Assembly: GCA_963816745.1 (NCBI GenBank) | Contig: CAWFLQ010000009.1 | Coordinates: forward strand, 372,001 to 436,000 | Direction of reading: 5' to 3' | Length of the DNA stretch: 64,000 bases | Source of the DNA: VAZQ01 sp963816745 | GTDB taxonomy: Bacteria > Pseudomonadota > Alphaproteobacteria > Rhizobiales > Xanthobacteraceae | Shown: one piece after another, positions 55,950 through 63,471 of the stretch | Numbering within the stretch: the first letter of the stretch is position 1 | Layout of the letters: every line of letters starts with the position of its first letter | Notes under the pieces: model-generated | Database searches by the model: none | Seen by the model: only the letters and a program-made list of their open reading frames with translations | Told to the model about the DNA's origin: nothing | Translations under genes and position numbers: made by a program

Positions 55950-57200
55950 GTGTCCTCGCGTTTCAACGCGCGGCAAGAAGAATGTTCCAAAACTGGCAAG
56001 GTCGGCTGATCGAGGAGGGCGCCATCCGACGCGATCAGTTCGACGGGACCGGTCGGCGCCAGCGTGGAGCGAGTGAATGGAATCGGTCCGCAAACCATCA
56101 TGAAATAATCGTAGGTCGAGCGTCTTTCATTCGCCATCACGAATTGATGATGCATGCGCATGAACTTCAGCCGAATGCGCCAGTAGGTCCGCGGCGTGAG
56201 CATGTCCTGAATCCACACCCGCCGCATGAGCGGCTTGCCCCGCCTGGGATCGCCATAGAATCTGGGCTAATTTCACCGGATCGAATTTGTAGAAGCTGAT
56301 GAAGTCGGACCGAGCTTGATACTCGGCCCAGGCGATCGAAGGCTCCGCTACGATTTGTGCGGCATGACGACGAAAGCGTTCGCTCGCCGGGTGCAGCGCG
56401 AATTTCGGTATCGTCGATCCGATCGTCAGCAGGCAGACTGCGGGGCCATGACGTCCAAGCTTGGGATCGATTTCGAGCGCGCGCGCGACCACCTCAACCG
56501 CGAGGGTCGATCCCATGCTGTGTCCGACGATCTACGATCTCGTCCATCGCCGCATCGCGGCTGCGCGCGACGAGCTCTTCGGCAAAGCGGTCTACTCTTG
56601 CTTCGACGTCGGGCCGGCGGCCGTGCATGTATTCCCACGAAAAAATCCAGTCGTCCAACCCGTGCTGTACGCTCCATCGCCTGCCCGGGCCAGCGCAACA
56701 GGGTGATGAAGATGGCCGCACTCAGCGTGACGAACAAGGCAGCCTGCAGCGCGTACGAGGATAGCAGCGAGGTCGCGACGTAATGGGCGATCACGACGGC
56801 AACGACGAGGAAAATGAGCAGCCAAACAAAGGGGAACAGAAAGAAAAGGCCATATTGCCAGTTTGCTTTGAAGTACCGAGCTGCTGACCCCGTCAGCATG
56901 ATATCGAGGAAGGCCAGCGACGATCTGCGAGGCGTCTGGTGATCGGCCGCGCAAGATCGGAAAGGATGATATCGTCCCACACCAGCATTCCGTATCCGGT
57001 TTCGACGCGCCAGTTGGGGCCCGAGGTCGTGACTTCCCAATGGTGCTCGAGGTCCCCGGGTGCGGGCTGGGCTCCGACAGTTGAGAGCTGACGTTCCATG
57101 TTCTCGCGAACGTGGCGAGCTCTCGCTTGAATACACGGTACCAGCCAGCGCCGATCGGACCGTATCCGCACAGGTGATACACGTAACGCCGTCTTGTCAT
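55946..57200 (-). CDS. Alpha/beta hydrolase-like protein with membrane segments, heavily frameshifted
   Basis: ATG at 57200 starts MTRRRYVYHLCGYGPIGAGW. Further pieces in order, in different frames, are VETGYGMLVWDDIILSDLAR, the hydrophobic LFFLFPFVWLLIFLVVAVVI and FVTLSAAIFITLLRWPGQAM, DDWIFSWEYMHGRRPDVEAR, the nucleophile elbow VGHSMGSTLAVEVVARALEI, LLTIGSTIPKFALHPASERF and MRRVWIQDMLTPRTYWRIRL. At least four shifts. About 415 residues. The GHSMG serine and the gap between membrane helices suggest a membrane-bound esterase or thioesterase. It ends overlapping the E2-like acyltransferase start. Because the surrounding region contains remnants, true decay is as likely as sequence error. Confidence 0.65.
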
Positions 57201-57315
57201 ACGCGAACTGTCTCTGATTTCCCCGGAAGGCCAAGTTGACGATCAGTGGCGCTAGCGCGAAACCGCGCCGGTTGCAAGAAATGTAGCCTGCTGCCATCCC
57301 CTTTATGGTAACATT

Positions 57316-57348
57316 GCACCTCGCCCGCGTCCTCTCGCAACGAGGTGC
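57316..57348. repeat. Inverted repeat upstream of the hydrolase gene
   Basis: gcacctcg at 57316-57323 is the exact reverse complement of cgaggtgc at 57341-57348, with a 17-base spacer. It sits in the 231-base gap between the SGNH hydrolase stop and the alpha/beta hydrolase start, on the same transcription direction, and could be an operator or a weak hairpin. Confidence 0.35.
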
Positions 57349-57431
57349 AGCGACCGCAGGAAACGGCAGCCCGATCAGCGTGGCCGTTCGCGGGACGCCG
57401 GCGATTCGAGCTTGCCCAACTCCCCGGCGAG

Positions 57432-57980
57432 CTATTCGTAACGGCTAATCATTTCCGCTGACCTCGCTACCTGCAGCTTCGGCGGAGCCGTGATTTGAGC
57501 TGCCAGCCGTGCCGCGATTTTGGCGTGCGCCTCGGCGTTGAAATGAATACGGTCCCATTGATAGGCCTCCGGCGGGATTGGATCCGGGTCATAGACAATG
57601 ACACGGATACGGCGCGCCAGCAGCCGGTTCACCATCGCGGTGATATTGGCGGTGCGCTCCTCCTTGGTGCCGAAAAAGCGAAGATCGTTGCCGCCCGGTT
57701 GCAGGATGACAATATCGGTTCCTTCTGGGACGGCGGAATCAAGCCGGCGCAGCATCCCGCTCGTGCGGTCAAGGAGAACGCCTGAATTGGTGACGTTGGC
57801 GTCGATGCCTTGCTTGCGAAGAAGTCCCTCCAACACGGTGGGGTAGGAACTCCCCCAGCGGACGCCCCAGCCCACAGTGTTGCTGGCGCCGATCGCAACA
57901 ATGTTCAACGTCAGAGCCTCGACCGGAGTCGCGATGGCGAGGGCGGCTGCAATTGCCAAGGCGCGAAGCCCCTGTTCCAC
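57432..57980 (-). CDS. SGNH/GDSL hydrolase, TesA-like, secreted
   Basis: Intact 182-residue protein with a signal peptide (MEQGLRALAIAAALAIATPV, cleavage near VEA). SGNH blocks: IVAIGASNTVGWGVRWGSSY (block I, nucleophile Ser in GASNT), VILQPGGNDLRFFGTKEER (block III Gly-x-Asn-Asp), and YQWDRIHFNAEAHAKIAARL (block V, Asp-x-x-His). Members are esterases, arylesterases or thioesterases in the periplasm. It is about 230 bases upstream of the alpha/beta hydrolase on the same strand, so an acyl-transfer and hydrolysis group is possible. Confidence 0.85.
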   Translation of the reverse strand: MEQGLRALAIAAALAIATPVEALTLNIVAIGASNTVGWGVRWGSSYPTVLEGLLRKQGIDANVTNSGVLLDRTSGMLRRLDSAVPEGTDIVILQPGGNDLRFFGTKEERTANITAMVNRLLARRIRVIVYDPDPIPPEAYQWDRIHFNAEAHAKIAARLAAQITAPPKLQVARSAEMISRYE

Positions 57981-58273
57981 CGGCTCACCTTTTCCATAGC
58001 GCGTCGATCAATATTACATCTGATGACGTGCCCGTTCCAACGACTAGGCCGTTCAAAGGTTGGCATCGGGTGGTAACCGCCGGCGGAGGGCGATTCACCG
58101 CCTACCTCCCGAAACAAGTATTAGTCCACAGCTCACCGCGACCTTTATGCAACACCTTCCGGAAAAGAAGACACCGGACGGTACATCGAGCAACTTCTCA
58201 CTGTGAGAGTCTGCAGCTACGCATTTACAGTGCGGACTCGGAATTATCACCTGGGGCGTGAAAGGAGCTGGTC

Positions 58274-58447
58274 ATGACAAAACTGGTATTAGCTGTGGTC
58301 GCCACATTCGCTTTGGCGAGCGTTGCATCGGCTGCCGACTTGCCGCGTAAGGAACCGCCGCCTCCGGCTACGGTCGGCAAGGCACCCATCGGGAAGCTGC
58401 CGGGCAAATATCCGGTCGGAAAGTATCCAGTCACCGCGAGATACTGA
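58274..58447 (+). CDS. Small secreted peptide with GK-P repeats
   Basis: A 57-residue frame with AAAGGAGCT nine bases before the ATG. MTKLVLAVVATFALASVASA is a clear signal peptide, and the mature 37 residues (ADLPRKEPPPPATVGKAP, then IGKLPGKYPVGKYPVTARY) are basic and proline-rich with repeated GKxP units. No known family is recognised. It may be periplasmic, extracellular or bound to peptidoglycan or LPS. It is separated by 95 bases from the next secreted protein on the same strand. Below usual gene-calling limits, but ribosome site and signal peptide support it. Confidence 0.6.
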   Translation: MTKLVLAVVATFALASVASAADLPRKEPPPPATVGKAPIGKLPGKYPVGKYPVTARY

Positions 58448-58542
58448 GGCCAACAGCCAACTGAAAGGCGCGCAGTACGGCTTGGTGGTCGCAATCGGCC
58501 ACGAGCAAATCTGCGTGAACTTTGGGGGGCGGGGGAACTACC

Positions 58543-59266
58543 ATGCGGACCGGAATGAACCATCGCGGCCTCATCGTCGGGATCGTGGCGCTCGCAGCCG
58601 TTGCAAGCTGCCACGTTCCGGCGGCCACCGCACAAGAATCCGGTGCGAAGCAAGATGCCGGTGCGAAAGCGATCTATTACGTCGACTTCCGAGCCAGGAC
58701 CGCGGCCACCTACGGCCATGCGTTTGTCTGGTTCGGGCGCATGGACCGCAAGCAAATCGAAGTTGCGGGCCTGCATCCAGCCTCGGACAGCCCGATTCCC
58801 TACATCATCGGTCAAATCTTCCCGGTGCCGTCCGAGACCGGCAAGAGCTATGGCGATCTCGACGAGGCATATCTGACCGCCAGCTACCGCGTCGTGATGA
58901 CCGAAGCCCAAGCCAAGCCGGTCTTTGCCTACATCAAGCACCTGCAGGCATCGTCGCCCGCTGTGGAATGCCACGCTCTACAATTGCGTTTCATTCATCC
59001 AAGACATAGCGCGCGACATGGGCTTGAAAGTGCCCGGCGAGCACGTGATCATGCCGGATGAGTGGGTGAACAAGCTGCGCCGGCTCAATGGCGGGCGAGA
59101 GAATCAGGTTGTCGCTCTTTCACAGATCCTGGCGGGCTCGGCGCCCAAGGCTGCAGAGCCCAAGACCGCAGAGCCCAAGCCTGCGGTGCCCAGGACGGCG
59201 GCGCCCAAGCCTGCAGCGCCCAAGACTTCAGAGACTCCTGCGGACCGGATGGCAGCCGTCCACTAG
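58543..59266 (+). CDS. Secreted permuted NlpC/P60-like protein with A/P/K tail, one frameshift
   Basis: ATG at 58543 (or 58555) starts a signal peptide, HRGLIVGIVALAAVASCHVP, which could also be a lipoprotein signal (VASC). The domain has AIYYVDFRARTAATYGHAFV with a conserved His in YGHAFVWFG; an insertion near 58963 shifts to LWNATLYNCVSFIQDIARDM with a conserved Cys. The order His then Cys matches circularly permuted papain-like folds. The tail is a run of PKxAEPKxA-type repeats, ending SETPADRMAAVH, perhaps a wall-spanning linker. About 240 residues. Family resemblance is to uncharacterised rhizobial proteins. Confidence 0.6.
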
Positions 59267-59290
59267 GTCAATCTCAATCGTTCGGCCCTG

Positions 59291-59337
59291 GAGCGGGATG
59301 ACGATTTTTAGAATCGTCATCCCGCTCTAGCTTTTTA
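59291..59337 (+). terminator. Strong rho-independent terminator/dispersed hairpin element
   Basis: gagcgggatgacgatt (59291-59306) pairs perfectly with 59312-59327 around tttag, then ctagcttttta provides a uridine tract. It lies 25 bases after the secreted protein stop. The hairpin, with the degenerate gagcatcatcctttccgaa and accggttcccaccctcggat that follow up to about 59386, matches a dispersed rhizobial element, so it may be both repeat and terminator. Confidence 0.75.
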
Positions 59338-59448
59338 TTGGAGCATCATCCTTTCCGAAACCGGTTCCCACCCTCGGATCAAGCGCCGGGCAGGCTTTTT
59401 GCGCCCTGCTGCCCGGGCTCCGACGAAAATCGCACGACCTGTTCGCTT

Positions 59449-60045
59449 TCAATAGATTCCTGGCACAATACGCGACGTTCGCGCCATGTATCGGCGATAA
59501 TCCTCCCCGAACGTCTCGATCATCAGCTCTTCCTCGTGACGAACGCGCAGGAAGAATAGGATTCCGAACCCGACCAGCCCGGATAGACCGGCAATCCAAT
59601 TCGGCAGTAGCAACGCTTGCGCCAAAGCCCATAGCCAGAACGCGGAATACATGGGATGTCGCACGCGACGGTAAACTCCAGAAGTCACCAGGGTGTGCCG
59701 TTCACGAATCTCGAGCGTGACCGACCAGTTTCGACCGAGCTCCTTGTGCGTGCGATAGAACAGCCAGAGCGATAATGCGAAGGTGACGGCGCCTACCCAG
59801 GCAAGTGCTGGTTGAAATTGATATTCCGCGAATTTGGGCTGACCAGTAAGCACGTAGATCCCTGGGACTAGGCACATGCCGGTGAGCGGAAACGTCAGTC
59901 GTGCGCGATCTCGCGCTCGGTCATCGCGGGTAACTTTTGGGGTGCGCCGCGAACGACGCGCGTGCCGATGGCGAATCGCAAACCAGCCAATCAGGCCAAG
60001 GCCCCAGACCAGCTTTGCCCAGAACAGAGTCATCTTATTTGTCAC
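59449..60045 (-). CDS. Isoprenylcysteine carboxyl methyltransferase (ICMT/PEMT-like) membrane protein
   Basis: Intact 198-residue protein with about four to five hydrophobic segments (LFWAKLVWGLGLIGWFAIRH, WVGAVTFALSLWLFYRTHKE, FWLWALAQALLLPNWIAGLS). The SAM-binding C-terminus is diagnostic: VTSGVYRRVRHPMYSAFWLW with RHPMY, and RHEEELMIETFGEDYRRYMA with the conserved EE and Y, ending ARTSRIVPGIY. Bacterial relatives methylate small or lipid carboxylates or amines; the substrate is unknown. An in-frame ATG at codon 5 is an alternative start. Confidence 0.85.
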   Translation of the reverse strand: MTNKMTLFWAKLVWGLGLIGWFAIRHRHARRSRRTPKVTRDDRARDRARLTFPLTGMCLVPGIYVLTGQPKFAEYQFQPALAWVGAVTFALSLWLFYRTHKELGRNWSVTLEIRERHTLVTSGVYRRVRHPMYSAFWLWALAQALLLPNWIAGLSGLVGFGILFFLRVRHEEELMIETFGEDYRRYMARTSRIVPGIY

Positions 60046-60108
60046 TGGGTTGGTCGCATACTATGTCCGATCATAAGGATTTCGTCCACCTCCCGGCTTC
60101 GCGACGAC

Positions 60109-60321
60109 CCTGATGCGAAGCGCAGGGCAGCACGCCGACGTTGCCCCTCTGCAGCGCAGGGAAAAACACTGCGCAGGCCCAAGCTGGGCGCTGACATTCA
60201 GGCCGCTATCCGTGCCGCGCTGGCCGAGCCTGGACGTCCTGGCTTGCGACAGCTGGCTACGCGCGTCGGAGTAAGCCGGCCAACAATTCAGCGCATGATC
60301 AATGTTTGCTCAACGAGATAG
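60109..60321 (+). pseudogene. Recombinase/resolvase C-terminal helix-turn-helix remnant
   Basis: The frame contains GKTLRRPKLGADIQAAIRAA and LRQLATRVGVSRPTIQRMIN, which resemble the end of serine recombinases/resolvases (GKxLGRPK...IRxALA...GIRKIAxxxGVGxGTVQRI). No catalytic domain precedes it, so it is a truncated relic of a mobile element. It lies in the gap between the ICMT-like and HSL-like genes, in a region with other remnants. Confidence 0.55.
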
Positions 60322-60419
60322 CATCGCGGGCGGGGCCACGGTTGACCCGCAGAGAGTGCCGGCAGAGTGTGCGAACTTCGGAATCGGGACACTAGCCCCC
60401 ATCCGCAGGAGCATCATCT

Positions 60420-61334
60420 TTGAGTTTACGCGCCGAGCTCGTTCGCTTCGCCCTGCGCCGCTTCTTCAAGGGCCGATCAGGGCCGGCTCCGACGATCGAG
60501 ACCTTGCGACGACATTATGGGGGGCTCGGGCGGCTCGCCCCACGGCCGCCTCGGGGCACGCTGGTCAAGCGGCTCGACCTCGATGGCGTCAGGGCGGTCA
60601 GCATTGCCACCCGGGAGTCGCGCCCGGATCGCCATATTCTCTATCTCCACGGCGGCGGTCATGTATCGGGGTCGCCGGAGCTCTACCGCGATTTTAGCTG
60701 GCGAATTGCGGCCGCGGCGCGGGCGCGGATGCTGATGACCTATCATCGTCTGGCGCCCGAGCATCCCTACCCCGCCGCCATCGAGGACGCGACCAACGCT
60801 TACCGCGCGCTGGTGGCCGGCGGTGTCGACCCGCGGGCGATGGCACTGATGGGGGAATCGGCCGGCGGGGGGCTAGTGCTGGGGGTGTTGCTCAAGCTGC
60901 GTGACGAGGGCACCCCGCTGCCGGCAGCTGCGGTGACGATTTCGCCTTGGACTGACCTCGCGCTCGGCGGCAACTCGTACAGGCAAAATGCCGACGCCGA
61001 TCCGATGATCTCGAGCGCGGACGCAGCGCGTATGGCAAGCTACTATCTCGGCGAGACCGATCCGCGCACGCCGTATGCCTCGCCGATCTATGGCGACCCC
61101 ACCGGATTGCCGCCGACGCTGATTCAGGTCGGCAGCGACGAGATCCTCCGCGACGATTCCGTTCACATGGCCGAGCGCATGCGCGCTGCCGGTTGCGAGG
61201 TCGAGCTCGAAGTCTGGCCGCGGATGCCGCACGCCTGGCACGTCTGGGCGCGTGTGATGCCTGAAGCACGCGCAGCGATCGCGCGCATCGGTGTGTTCGT
61301 GCAAGACAAGTGGCGAATGGCGAACGGCGAGTAG
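60420..61334 (+). CDS. Hormone-sensitive-lipase-type alpha/beta hydrolase
   Basis: Intact 304-residue protein; a TTG start at 60420 lies eight bases after AGGAG. HSL-family IV features: ILYLHGGGHVSGSPELYRDF (HGGG oxyanion), TYHRLAPEHPYPAAIEDA, the nucleophile MALMGESAGGGLVLGVLLKL (GESAGG), ISPWTDLALGG, the acid in IQVGSDEILRDDSVHMAERM and the histidine in RMPHAWHVWARVMPEARAAI. No signal peptide, so cytoplasmic. It hydrolyses short-chain esters; natural substrate unknown. Stands alone. Confidence 0.92.
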   Translation: MSLRAELVRFALRRFFKGRSGPAPTIETLRRHYGGLGRLAPRPPRGTLVKRLDLDGVRAVSIATRESRPDRHILYLHGGGHVSGSPELYRDFSWRIAAAARARMLMTYHRLAPEHPYPAAIEDATNAYRALVAGGVDPRAMALMGESAGGGLVLGVLLKLRDEGTPLPAAAVTISPWTDLALGGNSYRQNADADPMISSADAARMASYYLGETDPRTPYASPIYGDPTGLPPTLIQVGSDEILRDDSVHMAERMRAAGCEVELEVWPRMPHAWHVWARVMPEARAAIARIGVFVQDKWRMANGE

Positions 61335-61564
61335 CGAACGTGCGCACTAGATCCGCCCCGCTCCGATTGCGACCGGCCGATGTGGTGATTGAGTAGCGGG
61401 CCGCCTCATGTCGGCTTAGGGTCGTCAATCAGGCTATGGCTGCTAGCTAGCTAGATAGTCGCGGTTCCCGCGTTACGGGACTTTCTTATTGGGCTTCAAA
61501 TGCAACCATAGATGTGCCAAGACTCGCTCGGATATCCAAGAAACTCAAAAAGCGGTCGGGGCGC

Positions 61565-62150
61565 ATGAATCACGCGGAAACCTTCTTCGCTGCGGCTGCG
61601 CAGATTTGTCATGATATTTCATTCGCTTCGATTGAAGCTCTCGCCTCCGAGCTCAACCAGCTGCGGGACCGCGAGGGCCGCCTGTTCCTGATCGGCGTCG
61701 GCGGCAGCGCGGCCAATTGCAGCCATGCCGTCAATGATTTTCGCAAGCTCTGCGGGATCGAAACCTACAGCCCCGTGGACAACGTCTCCGAGCTCACCGC
61801 GCGCACCAATGACGAGGGCTGGGACACCGTCTTCGCAGCGTGGCTCGAGATCAGCCGCCTCAACGACAAGGACGCCATCCTGGTCTATTCGGTCGGCGGT
61901 GGCGATGCCGAGCGCAATATCAGCGCCAACATCGTCAAGGCGATCGATCTGGCCAAGGCGCGCTCGGCGAAAGTGTTCGGCATCGTGGGCCGGGACAGCG
62001 GCTATACCGCCCGGCACGGCGACGTGGTCGTCCTGATCCCCCAGGTCAATCCGAGCCTGGGTTACACCCTTGTCCGAGGCCTTCCAGGCCGTGGTCTGGC
62101 ACTGCCTGGTCAGCCATCCGTCCTTGCAGCGCAGGCAGACGAAATGGTAA
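61565..62150 (+). CDS. gmhA: Sedoheptulose-7-phosphate isomerase-like SIS protein, one frameshift
   Basis: MNHAETFFAAAAQICHDISF starts a SIS-domain protein; FLIGVGGSAANCSHAVNDFR and SELTARTNDEGWDTVFAAWL, then AILVYSVGGGDAERNISANI match the GmhA group used in heptose synthesis. An insertion near 62058 shifts to TPLSEAFQAVVWHCLVSHPS and the end LQRRQTKW at TAA 62148-62150. About 195 residues. It converts sedoheptulose 7-phosphate to D-glycero-D-manno-heptose 7-phosphate, substrate of HldE. The gene overlaps gmhB by seven bases. Confidence 0.83.
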
Positions 62151-62715
62151 GCCGTGACCGAGGGCTGATACCGGCGGTGTTTCTCGATCGGGATGGGGTC
62201 ATCGTCGTTCCTGAGTTCCGTGACCGGAAGAGCTTCGCCCCGAGGCGGCTCGAGGATTTCAGGCTCTATCCGGAGGCGGCGGCCAGTCTCCACCGGCTGA
62301 AAGCGGGCGGGCTTTCTGCTGGCGGTGGTTACCAATCAGCCGGACGTGGGGAACGGCGTGACCGCCCCGGTCTGAAGTGGACGCGATGCACGAGATCATG
62401 ACGCGCGAGCTGCCGGTAGACGCGGTCAAGGCCTGCTTCCATCGGCAGGTGGACAATTGCGACTGCCGCAAGCCGAAGCCGGGCATGATCCTGGAAGCGG
62501 CCGCGGAGCTCGGCATCGACCTCGAGAAGAGCTTCATGGTCGGCGACCGCAAGGGCGACGTCGACGCCGGCCGCGCCGCCGGCTGCACCACCGTGTTCAT
62601 CGATCTCGGCTATGCCGAGACCGCGCCGGAGGCGCCCGACTATGTCGTGCGCTCGATCGCGGAAGCCGCCGACGTCATCATCAAAGTCACTCCAACCGTG
62701 CAGGGGGCGTCATGA
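62144..62715 (+). CDS. gmhB: D-glycero-D-manno-heptose-1,7-bisphosphate 7-phosphatase-like HAD protein, frameshifted
   Basis: ATG at 62144 overlaps the gmhA stop. IPAVFLDRDGVIVVPEFRDR has the HAD DxD nucleophile motif; insertions near 62310 and 62367 must be removed to read LLAVVTNQPDVGNG and SEVDAMHEIMTRELPV. Then CFHRQVDNCDCRKPKPGMIL with the GmhB-type cysteine cluster, and FMVGDRKGDVDAGRAAGCTT with the acidic motif. About 190 residues. It removes the 7-phosphate of heptose 1,7-bisphosphate before nucleotide activation. Its TGA overlaps the transaldolase ATG. Confidence 0.86.
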
Positions 62716-63452
62716 GCCGGGTCGCCGATCTCAAGGTCAAGATTTTCGCCGACGGTGCCGACTACGACGGGATCGTCAAGATGTCGAAAAACCCGGTGAT
62801 CAAGGGGTTCACCACCAATCCGTCGCTGATGCGCAAGGCCGGCGTCGCCGACTACGAGGCCTTCGCGCGCAAGGTGCTGGGCACGATCACGGACCGGCCG
62901 GTGTCGTTCGAGGTCTTCGCCGACGATTTCGCGAGCATGGCCGAGCAGGCGCGCACGATCGCGGCCTGGGGGCCGAATGTGAACGTGAAAATCCCGGTCA
63001 CCAACACCAAGGGGCAGTCCGCGGCCGAGCTCATCCGCTCGCTCTCGTCGGACGGCGTGGTGCTCAACGTGACCGCGATCTTCACGCTCGATCAGGTGCG
63101 CGCGGTCGCCGATGCGCTCGATCCCGCGACGCCGGCGATCGTCTCGGTGTTCGCCGGGCGCATCGCCGATACCGGCATCGATCCGATTCCGCACATGCTC
63201 GCGTGCAAGCAGATTCTGAAGTCGCGCCCGAAGGCCGAGCTGTTGTGGGCCAGCACCCGCGAGCTGTTGAACATCTTCCACGCCGAGGAGAGCGGCTGCG
63301 ACATCATCACGGTGCCGAACGAGTTCCTGAGCAAGCTCGACCTCGTCGACAAGGATCTCGTCGAATATTCGCGCGAGACGGTGCAGCTCTTCTATCGCGA
63401 CGCGACGGCGGCGGCCTATCAGATCAAGACCACCCGCTTCGCGGCGGAGTGA
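62712..63452 (+). CDS. Transaldolase family protein (short, Fsa/TalC-like)
   Basis: Intact 246-residue protein. VKIFADGADYDGIVKMSKNP, VIKGFTTNPSLMRKAGVADY, PVSFEVFADDFASMAEQART and the Schiff-base lysine in VNVKIPVTNTKGQSAAELIR mark a class I aldolase of the transaldolase family, of the short single-domain type. VVLNVTAIFTLDQVRAVADA and VSVFAGRIADTGIDPIPHML follow. It could form sedoheptulose 7-phosphate, the GmhA substrate. It overlaps gmhB by ATGA, so the three genes form a coupled operon with the epimerase downstream. Confidence 0.92.
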   Translation: MSRVADLKVKIFADGADYDGIVKMSKNPVIKGFTTNPSLMRKAGVADYEAFARKVLGTITDRPVSFEVFADDFASMAEQARTIAAWGPNVNVKIPVTNTKGQSAAELIRSLSSDGVVLNVTAIFTLDQVRAVADALDPATPAIVSVFAGRIADTGIDPIPHMLACKQILKSRPKAELLWASTRELLNIFHAEESGCDIITVPNEFLSKLDLVDKDLVEYSRETVQLFYRDATAAAYQIKTTRFAAE

Positions 63453-63471
63453 AACTTCAGGGGGCATTCCC

